From positions 14,675,001 to 14,739,000 of the forward strand of contig NC_135149.1 in assembly GCF_050948215.1 (NCBI RefSeq): a stretch of DNA of 64,000 bases, in the 5' to 3' direction. Within the stretch, counting starts at the first letter, position 1. The number at the start of each line of letters is the position of its first letter. Source of the DNA: Halictus rubicundus. Its lineage: Eukaryota > Arthropoda > Insecta > Hymenoptera > Halictidae. Below the pieces are notes generated by a model. It was given only the letters and a program-made list of their open reading frames with translations, searched no databases and was not told where the DNA came from. This document shows positions 12,101 to 24,070 of this stretch, piece by piece. The translations under genes were made by a program, and so were the position numbers.

Positions 12101-14647
12101 GGTCAGAACAGTTACCTTTTGTATATATACAGATATTGAAGTTTCGGACAATATATTATTAACGTTGTCGTTCCTAATCAGTCCACCTTGAGATCCCGTT
12201 GTTAGAGATTAAACTTGTAAGTGCCTGAGTTTTATATTTTAAAAATAAAAAGACTATCCATACTGATTCTTGAGTTAAATTGAAATATCACTTTGTAATT
12301 ACAAAGTAACTTTGTATCATTATTTGGAAGAAGGTATCTTGGGCGAAATGAATGTTCGAAAAAAATCAGTGTTCATATTGCCGTCAAGATTCTTCAGCAC
12401 GCTCGCTTATGTTATTAGCGAATAAAAGTAATTTATCAGTTTAATCCACTGCACTATTCTACTTTAGTCTGGCCTCGGTGTTCTCGCACAGCAGACGCAT
12501 CCGATTAACTAAAACGATAAATTTCGTGAAATGATGAATAACGTTCCGAGTAAATTTGATTTCCGTGCCTGTAAACAGCATCGTAACGATTTAAAAATAG
12601 TCGATAGAATAGGGGATCTACGTTGCTTCGGATCTAGACGCACCAGCTGCGTCTTCGACAAGACCTTGATCATTACTCACCCATATTGGCAAGTGTTAAC
12701 GAGTATGAGTTAATCGGATTACGTCATTACGACGATTTCGTCGCCTCGGCAACGAGGAGCGGTCAGCCTTCGATCATGGAATGCGGTCTACGTCGTTTGG
12801 AACCTAATGAGAGTGTGTGTGCCTATTTGCGATTTGTATTACTTCGTCTATGTTACAACGCGAGCGCGTTCAACAGCTTCGAAGTCCAATGGCATTAAAT
12901 CTTTATAACTCTGCCAATTCTACAACAATAGATATCAATCCTGAACGGCTAACTTAATCCCAGCCTCGAACTTCGAAACATCTGTACATCGAACTCGATC
13001 CAAATCCCAAGATTTCTAACTACCGAACAGTTAACCTAATTCGCATCAAGAAATTCGAAACTATCCAACATTGATGTGATGCAGTACAGTGGAAACCATT
13101 TGACAGGTAATACTGGTATGGAAAGCAAAATCATTTTTTTTTACAGAATACATAATTTATTTTCGTATTCCAATAAAAGCTATCTAATTAGGTAAAAAAC
13201 AAAAAAATTCTAAATTTTTATGCCATGTAAAATTAATTGCGAAACCACCATATTTATCGTTTAGAGCTGAAATCACTTTACACCAAGTGAAACATTATAT
13301 TATTCTTTCTTGTATTATTTTCTTCACTTTAATAACATAAAATCATAACAAAAAATGTGGAATACGTATAACTGTCTCCTTATCGCTGCAAACCCTTTAA
13401 GGGGAAGTCTGTGCATAATACAAACGCACATTTGAAAAGTTATTACAAGAGGACCAGCTTGTTAGGCGGGACAAACTTTCATCTATTGTCGCTTAGTTTC
13501 TACAATTTGCAAGCCGATATGAAGACGAAAAAGTCTAATTAATCAGCGTATTATGGTAACATCAGCAACACTAGGGTCATACAGAAGAACCCGAGAAAAA
13601 AGATCGTACGAAGAAAACCACGAGGCGATTTCCCGAAAACCGATGCTCTCCCATCAACTGAAAACCCGATCTGACCGGAAACAATGCCGAATCCCCAATC
13701 TAGTGTGACCAACTATCGGCGAGGTCTCTGGTAGTTCCGACAAGTTGGTGCGCCGGAGATCACCGGACCGTTCCCGACCATCAAAACTCGGAACAAGCGA
13801 GCCCGAACGTCGCTGAAAAGTAAACCGAAACAATGTCACCCGGAAACTTGCGGCCGGTTGATAGCAGACAGATAGTCGAATAAACAGGACTCTGGTGAAT
13901 AACGAGAGAGAGTCGTTGCACGTTGCCGTGGACTCGGCGCGGCGCGGCTAGCTACCAAGAGAACGTGTATGAACGCCTCCGGCATTCCAGCTTTGAGGAC
14001 GGACCTAGAAGCCGTCTTCCTGCGTCTATCTCTTCCTGCAACTTCCCGACCTCTTTGTCCTTCCCGCGCGGCTTTGCTCCTTTCACTTCGGCGTTCAAGG
14101 CGACGCCTTTTAGCTGCCTACGGACTCCCGGAGACTGCCTGGTATCTCAGGACTCCGACGGTAGCGTGTTTTGCGAGGGGGAACGACGACGCGAGTCAGG
14201 CTAGACAGACGGCGAGGACGCGCGATTAACGCCAAAAACACCGAAATTCTAGCAGCGGCTAATAAGACCGTGGACAATTTGCCACGGTGCTGCAACCGGG
14301 GACACCGATCCCCCGCCGACATCCATCATCCGTTGTCGCTACAGTTCTTCCGCCAGATGGGAAACGAACGAACTGGCCCTGTGAGAATGTTAATAACGGG
14401 CTTCGCCCGTGAGTAATGATCCGTGCGGTCGAAAAGTGGAACGTCCGAAGCCAAGTACCAACAGAGTTCCCGGTATTTTCGCGGTTCCGAGGAGGGATCA
14501 GGTCGTCCGGAAAGTCTCTGTTTCTTGCACCGTGTCTTTGTTGTCTCTGTCCAGTCATGATTCGTTCGACTCTCGAACTGACGGAAACGTTTCCGAGAAC
14601 ATCGCTGTCAGTCAACGATTTTTATGAAACCTTGCACGTTTATAGTA
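12101..14647. other. No gene seen
   Basis: A+T-rich from 12100 to 13600 and G+C/CpG-rich from about 13600 to 14600. Overlapping frames of up to 118 codons in the CpG-rich part are present on both strands. No motif, microsatellite or inverted repeat stands out. Confidence 0.5.
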
Positions 14648-14779
14648 CAGTGCTTTCTCTACATATGTCCCCACTACCGTAAAGTAAGAGTGTAAACATA
14701 ACACGGCTCGGGTATGTCTCCCGGACGATACCCGACGTTGGCAAGACCCGTGTTGTTGACATAAATCGAGAATTCACTG
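14648..14779 (-). mobile_element. Tc1/mariner-like MITE, 132 bp, internally deleted
   Basis: TA-flanked, with ends CAGTGCTTTCTCTACATATG and GACATAAATCGAGAATTCAC followed by TG. The right half has the family block GGTATGTCTCCCGGACGATA and GCAAGACCCGTGTTGTTGAC. Most of the left interior is missing relative to the 43693 copy. Confidence 0.8.
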
Positions 14780-16925
14780 TATACTCAAAAATATGTAAAA
14801 AATATTTTTTTATGGGCGGATGGACAGGTTTAATCATCACAGCCACTGACTTAAAATCCGTCTTAGTCTTGATCCGACTGATCTTAATTCTGTGACTAAA
14901 ATTGTCACAGTTTTTGCTCTGTATTATCGATATTATGAATTCTGATGCTAGAAACGTGCTTCAAGTTTTTGGCTTTATTTCGCAGAGAATCAAGACAAAA
15001 TATAGCTCAATTTGTAGCCGGAGATATTTTCTAGCGCGCACTACACCCGATTTCATCCAGAAAACTCATCCAATGGCATAAAAATGCTTGGATTCCACGG
15101 CATGCACATCGTCAATTTTTGGCCTAATTCTAATGCTTATATTACCAAATATCTGCAGAATCTCGTCAGCTCATGACCAGCGCGTGCTGGATTGAACCTT
15201 CCTCTTTCGAATGAGCCCTTTCCCAACGAAAAATATTCTCATATACGGACGAAAAGTTGAGGCACGTAAAACCATTTTTCGCCTATTTTTGTCGGTAACG
15301 TGGTCGCTCTACCGTATCACGAAACTACGGAGTCTTGGCTCTTAACCGGACTCATGAGTTTTATAAAATTATAGATTTTATATCTCCGCTTAATAGAAAT
15401 AAATATGTTGAATTGATTTTGCGTAGCATTTTCATTACGGCCCTGAGTCAATATTATAGGGCAAGGGGTTAATAACCGACAATTATCATTGAGAAAATTC
15501 CGATAAAATTTGCAATCCCTTATAACGAGTTACGACATCGCGGCAATAAAACTATCATTTCCGTCCGATGGAAAATTAATAAACTTCATATTGACGCTGC
15601 CAAGTTTATTAATCATCTGAACATGTCATAACATGCCTTTCACTGCACGACCAGAAAATTAATTTTCATGGGAGCAATAATTAGCATCCACGGTTCAGAG
15701 AATTCAATAAAATGGAAAAGTGGAAATTCTAATATACCAGGTTGTTGCATATGAAGTATAAAAGATCAAGGTATCACATCAATTGCAAGAACCAGGAGTA
15801 ATCCCTCCAACATCTCAAAAAGGCTCAAGTTGTTCGGTTCAATTTTAAAAAAGTTATTAGTTCTTAAAGCATAAAAAATATTGTAACAAAAACCGATATA
15901 TTAAATTGAATATTAACGTTTCACTAAGCTTCAAAGCATTTAATTATCGAGAATGCTGAGAACTTCTTTGCGAGCTAATTTAATTTCAAAGTGGATGCTA
16001 CTGTTTTCACGGAAGTTAGGCCCTAAGTGAGCGCGAGATACTCGATTTTCTAAGACGAAAGTATCCGGAATTGACGTCGACGGTGGCAACTACCGCGAGA
16101 AATCAGATCAAGCAATTCAAACTTGAAATGAAATTCCGGAACGCCGGAGGAGTTCCGACGAAGAACACGAGCACGGCCCGCGCATGGTCTACATAGATAA
16201 TAGCACGTGCATATCCTGCCCGGACGAAATAATGATTCCCGTCGGATCATAGGGTAAGATGTGTCTTTGCTTATCACCATTACGTAATTTGCCGAGGAAC
16301 GTATTAACGCGAGCCCTGTCCATGGTCAAAGAGCTATCCGAACTAGCATGGTCCCTCAGGTGCGTCGACGTCGACTTGAATTCGAAATACCTGTTCTGCA
16401 CAGCGATCATACCCGGAAACACATAATGTCCGGGATCTCTCGAACTCACTGAATTATGTCCAGTGCATTAGCCTACGGTAATCCACTGAGAATTCTGTCT
16501 TATCTCTGCGAAAGAGGAACGCTCGGAAATGCGTGGGAATTTGACAATAAACAGAGTATTTCGAATACGCAAAATATTTAGTCAAATATATGAAAAAATC
16601 TTTTCTCTTTTATCTCAGCCTTCCATGGACAACATTTTTCGCACCTCCCTGTGTGCACACACTGGGCCGCTTATGTCCAGGGCTATTTTTTTCGAAAGAT
16701 CTGAAAAATATCTAGAATACATATGTAAGTCTCTATTTTAGTGCTGTTGTCAGTAAACAATAAAAATGTTGCGAATTTTATTCGGAAGTCCACCTTCCTT
16801 TCTATTTAAAAGGATTCAAAAGTGACATTTTCGCCTAGACGTAAACTAGCGCCGGACACGTCTGCCCCAATTGAGCCAAAACCGTCCCCATCGTAGCATC
16901 CACTGTCCCCTTCCACTGAGCGCCG
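14780..16925. other. No gene seen; includes one TTAA-type element end
   Basis: Mostly A+T-rich. At 15453-15472 the sequence ATTATAGGGCAAGGGGTTAA is the reverse complement of the left tip of the element at 63792, so a longer relic of the TTAA family ends here; I could not find its other end. Minus-strand frames at 16050-16449 are unremarkable. Confidence 0.5.
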
Positions 16926-17409
16926 CACAGTGGGCAATTTGGACAAAATCGGATTCAAAATCAAGCGATGAAATCTTTTTTAAATGAAAGCTGCAACTTT
17001 GTAGAATATGGGAAAAATAGAGAGATTATTACCGTCCAATCATTTCAACGAAAAAATGACTTCATTAGTTTTTGTCACAAAAATCTATTTTTTGCAAAAT
17101 CCTGAGGTCGTAGACAAATTTTGAGACCAGATTTAAAATCAGCGTGAAAAAATCTATGGGAAATGATGTATAGCATGTTAAAAAATAATTTTTTCCGCGC
17201 GTGGTATTGGAAAAACTGAAATTTTCTTGAATTTGTGCGCGTTTAACGAATTTTCTCGAGGTTAACAAACGTTCATACCACAATCTGTCTATTTTTCCCA
17301 TATTCTACAAAGTTGCAGCTTTCATTTAAAAAAAATTTCATCGCTCTACCTCATTCCTATCAAAAGTTCCTTGATTTTGAATCCGATTTTGTCCAAATTG
17401 CCCACTGTG
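16926..17409. mobile_element. Transib-like non-autonomous transposon, 484 bp
   Basis: The two ends are perfect inverted repeats for 40 bp, starting CACAGTGGGCAATTTGGACA. After a 24-bp gap on the right side the similarity resumes for about 65 bp more (GAAAGCTGCAACTTTGTAGA on the left). The element is bracketed by CGCCG at 16921-16925 and CGCCG at 17410-17414, an exact 5-bp target duplication. Known of the family: Transib transposases, the relatives of RAG1, make 5-bp duplications at G+C-rich, CGNCG-like sites, and their ends start with CAC in a heptamer like that of V(D)J recombination signals. The heptamer here, CACAGTG, equals the consensus signal heptamer, and ACAAAATCG ten bases further in resembles the nonamer. 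There is no transposase frame, so it is a MITE-like derivative. An hAT origin fits less well because no 8-bp duplication is present. Confidence 0.75.
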
Positions 17410-17999
17410 CGCCGTTGCCGTGGGGCAACGAATACGCCAGACACCAGCGAACACACCAGCGAGAAGTTGGTGGGGGAAGCGTGCGCTCGAGGGACCTCAA
17501 CTAGTATCGCCAGATGAGGAGAGGGAGCACGAATTGCGGGGAAAAAGTTACCCTCTCTCTGCCGATACCGGAGTATGCACGACAAAGACGAAACGCGTCA
17601 CGTGTCCGGACCGCGACGGAAGCGTGGGGAATAGCGCGGTAGAAGGGGAAATTAGAGTGGGGAAACAAGTCTTGATCTGGCGACACTGGCATCAACCGTG
17701 CCCACCACTACCATTTCACGGGTTTTTGCTAATTTCCCGCGACAGCAATCAATTGCAATTCTATTCCGCTTACCTCCATAGGTAATACCATTACCACTCA
17801 ATCGGCTGATAAGAGATCCAAGGCCCTCAGGCGCAGCTCACACAGGGTGGGGATCTCCGCTGGCGAGCCCTTGGCTCCTCAGCTACGAAAACTCCCCCCC
17901 CCCCCACTCCTTGGAAAAAAGGGCATCAACCGTGCCCAGCACTAAACGATCCAGCGTGCCCACGGAGGCTTAATTCAATCAGCTTTGTCTACATGAATA
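17410..17999. other. No gene seen; G+C-rich with poly-C
   Basis: G+C-rich unique sequence. A run of 12 C lies at 17894-17905. Short phrases CATCAACCGTGCCCA recur at 17691 and 17924, suggesting a local duplication of about 15 bp. A 121-codon frame at 17420-17785 has no domain. Confidence 0.5.
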
Positions 18000-18183
18000 C
18001 AGTGTTTACTCGATATTTGTCCAAAACACAGATCTAACCAGGGACATATATCTGCCAGGAGATATTCTTTGATCAACGCCTTTACAGGCGACCGACCCCT
18101 CATGGGGCATACCTCGCGGCAGTGGGGATAATTTTGAGACTTTCATCGGCTAGGAATTTGCGACACATATAAAGTAAACACTG
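18000..18183 (+). mobile_element. Tc1/mariner-like MITE, 184 bp, second subfamily
   Basis: TA-flanked, with ends CAGTGTTTACTCGATATTTG and CACATATAAAGTAAACACTG. It shares GTCCAAAACAC, CCAGGAGATA and TTTGATCAACGCC with the copies at 32299 and 39987, and the core CTCATGGGGCATACCTCGCG with the whole superfamily. Confidence 0.8.
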
Positions 18184-21100
18184 TAAATCTAGATTGAAAC
18201 GAATGAATAAACTTACTTTTAATTCACTCTTTATTCTCAAAACTATTCTTGATTTGTCCATGAGTACCACTCTTATTGATTAGATTATTGTTTGCTAATA
18301 ATATGTTTGACTCAAATGTTGTAAAATTTGTCGACTACACTGAAAAGAATTGGAAGATGTACTCCTTTCGGATGGCATGAAACTAACAACGTAATGGAGG
18401 TGCTGCGGAGCGATGAACTGCAAACAATTTCAGTCAATTGCCACACGAGCCGGCAAATTTAGCCGCGATCCTTTCACGGAACCGGTTCCCCCGGAAACCA
18501 CATCATCCTTGACCTCCCAAGCGCTGGAAAAAATGTCTCGAAGTATCGTACTTTAATAATATTAATACCACCTGGATCCCAAGCCATTTGGCAATAGTAA
18601 TTTATAGCCCATTTTTTCACAGGGAACACAGGCCAGAAAACGAAAAAAAAAAAAAAATTGACACTACTTCGACTGTTTACGACGGCTTAGATATCGCAGG
18701 AACGACATTCTTGGTTACCAATTTATTAGGATTTAAAGACGCTATCGGACGAGATAGAGCCGTGGCCACCATTTGGCAACATTCCGTCGAATAAATGGTC
18801 ACCTAAAATGTTTTCGTGTCGTACTTCGTGGAATATATTTTGGGAATAAATTTTAATGGACTTCAAGGACGCTTGGAAGAGTGTCACCTCGGGGAAAAAA
18901 CCATCGGCTCATTTTGAATTTTAGCAAAACATCCTTGACTCTCGAATATTATTTCAATTCGAAAATTTATTGGTACCACTCGACTATTATTAGACTGCGG
19001 ACAAAAGCTAAAATGTTCTGCGTCCAGTACGCGAAGCGTGGAGATAAATCGAAATTTATTTCTTCTCTTAATCGTTTTAATAAGTGACAAATAATGTGGC
19101 GGTATATTTAAATTTTTTTTACGTTCTCGTCGTTTTGTGTTCCAGCGAGTCAGTTTTGGCTAAAAATTCGTAAAATCCGCAGTCTACTTATTACCCATTG
19201 CGTTCCCCATTTTTATATATTTATGTATAACTTTCATCATCATCATCATCATTTCAAAGATCCACTCTCGACGCGTTATTACGAAACATATTCCAGAATT
19301 TTTTCCACCCGGAAAATTGCGCCTCCACATTCTCTATAGACATATAACATCATTTCGTGGGGGATAGGCGGACTTACTCTTACGGGCTGTTACGTTACAA
19401 CCAGGTAATAAACGTAGCGTAGAAATAATTGAGCAATATCTCAACCGGCCATTTGGACTGTCGAGTTATTTTTTACCAGTACGCGTATTAGACGAAATTT
19501 CGTATTACACGGGAAGGAACATATTGCGAGGTGCATTTGTGCGGCATATAGAAAAATGCGGTTCGTATGTCAGCCCCGTGCCGCGCAGATTTAATCTAAA
19601 CAAATATCAAAAAGCGTACATATAGAGATGCGCGTTGCTGCAAATGGGTTCCAATAAAGTTCGGTTTTCAAATCGTTTTTCCGTGAGATACACTCGCTCT
19701 AATTTGAGGTTTATTATTTCGCGGTAATTGCCCAATTTGGCGGCCCCTGGTTACCGCTACAAGCTCGATACGTTAATTAACGTACCCAGGCTATTTTACT
19801 CTAATTCTTTACATCCTGCACACTGCCCTATTTCGTGGCTTCGTGCATTAATTGGCCAACATAACGAAGTAAAAACTTGAACGAGAGTCGATTCATGATT
19901 TTCTATTTGCATAGAATAGTTCCTAACGTTTTCAAAAAAGAAATGTAAAAATCCTACAATTATCCTGCAAACCTATTGACACACTATACGATGAGAAATT
20001 GTATAATAAATTCGTTGAAACAAGCGGCAATAAAATCGATATTTACCTCTGTATGATTTTTCTACGAAAATATGGCTAAAGATCCGAAGTCTATTGATCA
20101 TCCTATATTGATTACTTCCATTGTAGGTTAAACTGCATTACTTCTTTGCGCGGAATCCGCACTACGTTACACGGTTCAAAAGAATGTCTACACACTCGGC
20201 AACAAAACACTGTAGCACCCAGAGCACCGACGAAATATCGATCACAGGTTCGGCCAGAATTACCTGTCAAGCCTTCCCTGTTTCCAAATAAAAGATGGAT
20301 CGTTATGAAATCAAATGGAACAGAACCGAATAGTGTACTTCGTACCGAAGCAATACCGTTACAAGCACGACTGTTATACACCGTGGCACAATGGCGCCCA
20401 TTGAAAACGTTTTGTTCGCGACAAAAGTGCCTTTACGCTTCCTGGTGTTTTTCTTTTTCGCTGGTACCACGCCCCGTTCGATTTACGGTAAATAGATCGC
20501 GTAAAATCGAGCAAAGAGTACCGCTCCAGAGACAAAAGTACGCTTTACAGAGAATTTCCGTCGTGGTTGATCGGCTCGTAAGAATTATCGATGCTGCCCC
20601 GAGAGAAAAGAGAACTCCAGGAAACTATCTTTTGAAAGGAGACAAATGAATGAAGTTCATTAAGAATTCGATTGCCCGACACAGAACGATTCGTGTTCCG
20701 CTGCTTGTGAATATTTTAAGATCGAATCTCCCGGCGAAGAGTCTCCTCCAGATCGAGAGCCGTTGCGTTTTTACGCTCGTTTTAACACGTTAATAACTGT
20801 CCGACTATCGTTATATCTAATTATTAGAAACCGTCGGGCCCGCATCTCATTAGCACGCCGATGAAAGCGACACTGAATATAATTAACGTTAAACGCGGAG
20901 ATTCGCACCATTATACGGTGGATCGAAAAAATTTTCGAAATTTTTGGATCCAAGATTGCCTGCACTTCAACTGCGATAATTTCGTAAAACAGCCTCGTGC
21001 AACAATAAATTTGGACTCGTTTTAAAGATGGGGTTCCCTACATTCGTTATTCATCGTTCGTTTTATTCTCAGATTTTGTTTAATAACGTAACGGGGGAAA

Positions 21101-22477
21101 AACTGAAGAAGCGTGTTTTTTTTTTGAACGTCTGTGAAAATTTGGAAAATTTTTTTTTCGTGACTGAAACCACCATAGATTTGAAGATTGAATCTTCCTC
21201 TTGACCATGACACCTTAAAAATTCATGTACGATTTTTTTTCCGTTGTTTTATCGAGTTTTGAACGACAGGTGTGCCTGAACTTTATGGTTGTACTATTTG
21301 TTTTTACGAAATTACCACAATTTACATATCGACAATGTTTCGAGGATCGGATAGGTAGTGTTCAAATACTTTCTAGATCCACTGTGTAACTTATCGCTGG
21401 GAAGTTGAAGCGTTTCTGTGTACACTTCTCCTTTTAGAATGTATGTCACATTAATTCAGCACAGTAAAAGATAAGCGCGAAATATGTACATAGATCGCAA
21501 AACTTTTCCGAGCACTGTGAAGTTAGTGCCACTGAACGATTCAAAGCAGTAAATTACTATTACGTTCCATTGTTTTTCTAGGACATAAATACACTATACA
21601 ATTGCAACTTTTACTTGCAAATTAAAACAACGTTTACGTTGAATTTCGTTTTATTACTCTAATATTGTAATACTTTCCTTTAAAACTTGTTTTCTCGAAG
21701 AACATTCGCACGAATATCATGTTTAAAATTTGTTTATTACACTGTACGTCATCGAAAAATGTTGCTCAGCTTTGTGTACGTCCCCTTAGCATGCCTGACT
21801 TTGATATTACGTTTATAACGAGAAAAATGTAATTAAAATCAAGTATGGATATTTATTAAAATTTCAAACACGAAATTAAAAATAATATCCTCTACATCAA
21901 AATATGTAAATGTTAAAAGGAAGTCGAAGTAATCTGAGGAAGTCTGAAGACAAAATACAGAGTCCAGTAAAATTAAACATAACTGCTACGACGTCGGTTG
22001 AACCGAGAAATTTTTCTTATTCCGCAAACTTCGCGTGGCAGACAATAACTAGATTCCATAACTATAAAGTTCACCTACTTTACGTACGTTTTTACGAGGA
22101 ATGCCGCTGCGGCGATGCGAATCATCCGAGTTACGGGACGAAATGATCACTTTGACGCCATAACTTTTACACGCGCCTAACCGTAATCTGAAATAACCGG
22201 CTCTGAACCTTTGCCTTTCTCGAAATCGTGAATACGTTTAACTTTAATTTAGAGAAACACGATATCGCAGTAATAACATTTATTCCTCATCTCTGAAAAA
22301 AATTTAATCGCTTAGCCTTAGAAGTATGGGACAGCGAATGTAATTTATTTGTAATGTTTTCCTGTAATTTCTTTTTTAATAAATGCATGTTTTAACAGAC
22401 TAGGTACATTGAACGTTAAGAACAAGTTTACTACGTTGGATTTAACTATGCCGGAGTCATTTCTGATATAAGAGTTT
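18184..22477. other. No gene seen; long unique stretch
   Basis: Four kilobases without a recognisable exon or transposon end. The only simple repeat is (CAT)6 at 19235-19252, plus a 14-A run near 18641. The longest frame, 167 codons at 20146-20649, is Arg/Lys-rich with no domain. Confidence 0.5.
19235..19252 (+). repeat. (CAT)6 microsatellite
   Basis: Six uninterrupted CAT units. Confidence 0.9.
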
Positions 22478-22592
22478 TCTTTCGATATAAGGCGATGGCT
22501 CGGGGCCGGCTTTCGTCGTATTTCGGATGAAGAACAAGAAGAAGAGGGAGATTTTCTTATTTCAAAATAAAGAGCGTCGTCTTACATCGGAA
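22478..22592. mobile_element. Small inverted-repeat element, copy 1
   Basis: The left arm has TTTCGATATAAGGCGATGGC, and the right arm at 22572-22592 has GCGTCGTCTTACATCGGAA, its imperfect reverse complement. The left arm and the following CTCGGGGCCGGCTTTCGTCG match 29784-29848. It looks like a short MITE with about 20-bp ends. The superfamily is not clear, although the 29784 copy begins TACAGT as Tc1/mariner ends do. Confidence 0.5.
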
Positions 22593-23660
22593 TAATACAT
22601 ATTGACGGTCACTCGAGCTTATCCCCACCGCTCCGGGTCACGAATGACTTCGGCACAGCGTAAAGACGGTTGATTCGCAGATTTAGTGACCTTTACGTGT
22701 ACTTTCGACCTACAAGAAAAAATCTATTTTATCATTAATTGAACACCTTTCCTTGTAAGTCGGTAAAATATTATTGAACCACAATAATCCGAAAATGTTG
22801 ATGAAATACACGAGACTAGGTAAGGATTTGTAGTGGTAAAGATTCGAACAACCGCTAATCAGCAGGTAGAGCCTCGTTATCACGGATCTACTGCGGTTCG
22901 CAATGCAGAGCCTGCCCGCGGCGATGCATGCAGCATCCGAAAGAAAAATTCCGCAAGGATTCCGGAAAGGGTGCAGAAACAGGGTCACTACCGGGCGCAA
23001 CAAGGTTAAATTTAACCCGGCACCGATTCCGTTATAGTCCACATAACTGAGCGTGCTGCCTAACCGGCGCTGAGCAAGAAAATGGAAGCAACACGAGTCA
23101 GCGGGAAGGTTTCTCTTATTGGCAACCAGTTGGTCTCCGTCGGAATAAAAAGCGGACGGAGAGGGAAAGAGAAAAATCGGAAAGGGGACGAAGACAGGCG
23201 CGAGAAAGACGACGACGACGCTCGGCGAACCACGAGAGAAGGGAAGAGGTCGAGAGCGAGAGCGTGAGAGAGAGAGAGAGAGAGAGAGTAAAAGTAAGAG
23301 AACGAGAGAGACAGAACCTTGCTGGAAGGCGGAGATGAAGAAGAAGCCAATGAATGTCGAGTAACGGTACGCGATGCATGAATTTCATGTGCACCGGTCG
23401 TATCGATGTTGCCGTGCGTGTATGCGCTCTTGTAAATGCCATCCGACACGTGCAGAAGCACGCCCGGGCCCGGGCTAACGACACCTGGATATTTCGGAGC
23501 TGCCTCGAGCCTGGTTACCGGAGAAATTGATCTACTTGCATATGTGTACCTTGAGCTAAATGGCGAGGTAAGTAACTGTACTGACAACAAGTGGCCTGTC
23601 AACCTTGTCAACCTCGAATATCTTCATCCTTTCAAGGAATCAGTTCTACCAGTTATTTAA
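22593..23660. other. No gene seen; contains a GA tract
   Basis: The 183-codon minus-strand frame (23060-23611) runs through the GA microsatellite and is Ser/Leu/Arg-rich because of it. No domain is visible. Confidence 0.5.
23265..23288. repeat. (GA)n microsatellite
   Basis: About 12 GA units inside a wider purine-rich stretch (23150-23340). Confidence 0.9.
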
Positions 23661-23856
23661 AAAAAAATTGCAAGGTGCAACGTATTCGCAACAGCCTCTT
23701 CACACATGATATTAGGAAACTTAATTTATTGTTCTAAATACCTTGTCGGGGTCAAACTCGAAAGAATACAGGCTGTTTACGCGCGTGTTTTCAACAACGT
23801 CTAAAAATATGTTCTTACCAAATATAAAATAATGCCCCCGGAAATATAAAAATTAT
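23661..23856 (+). repeat. 196-bp tandem duplication, unit 1
   Basis: The unit begins ATTGCAAGGTGCAACGTATT and contains GATATTAGGAAACTTAATTT, GGGGTCAAACTCGAAAGAAT and CAACAACGTCTAAAA. Every block recurs in order in the next unit at a 196-bp offset. Confidence 0.85.
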
Positions 23857-24070
23857 TAAAAAATTGCAAGATGCAACGTGTTCACAATAGTCTCTTCACA
23901 GATGATATTAGGAAATTTAATTTATTGTTCTACATGCTAACTTTGTTGGGGTCAAACTCGAAAGAATAGATTCTGTTCACGCCCGTGTTGTTTTCAACAA
24001 CGTCTAAAACAAATATTTTTACCAAATATAAAACAATGTCTCCCGAAATATAAAAATTCTAAAAAAATTG
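23857..24070 (+). repeat. 196-bp tandem duplication, unit 2
   Basis: The direct neighbour of unit 1, with ATTGCAAGATGCAACGTGTT, GATATTAGGAAATTTAATTT and GGGGTCAAACTCGAAAGAAT. It is a few bases longer through small insertions. After AAAAAAATTG at its end the similarity stops, so there are only two units. Both have a few percent to tens of percent of substitutions, meaning the duplication is not recent. No protein frame is conserved between the units. Confidence 0.85.

Noticed and set aside
13086..13400. TACAGTGGAAACC as another Tc1/mariner end
   Set aside because: No complementary end could be found downstream.
16928..17407. hAT interpretation of the CAGTGGGC-ended element
   Set aside because: The 8 bases flanking CAGTG...CACTG differ (GCGCCGCA and TGCGCCGT), whereas CACAGTG...CACTGTG leaves an exact CGCCG pair.
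23060..23611. 183-codon minus-strand frame
   Set aside because: Ser/Leu/Arg richness is produced by the GA microsatellite it runs through.
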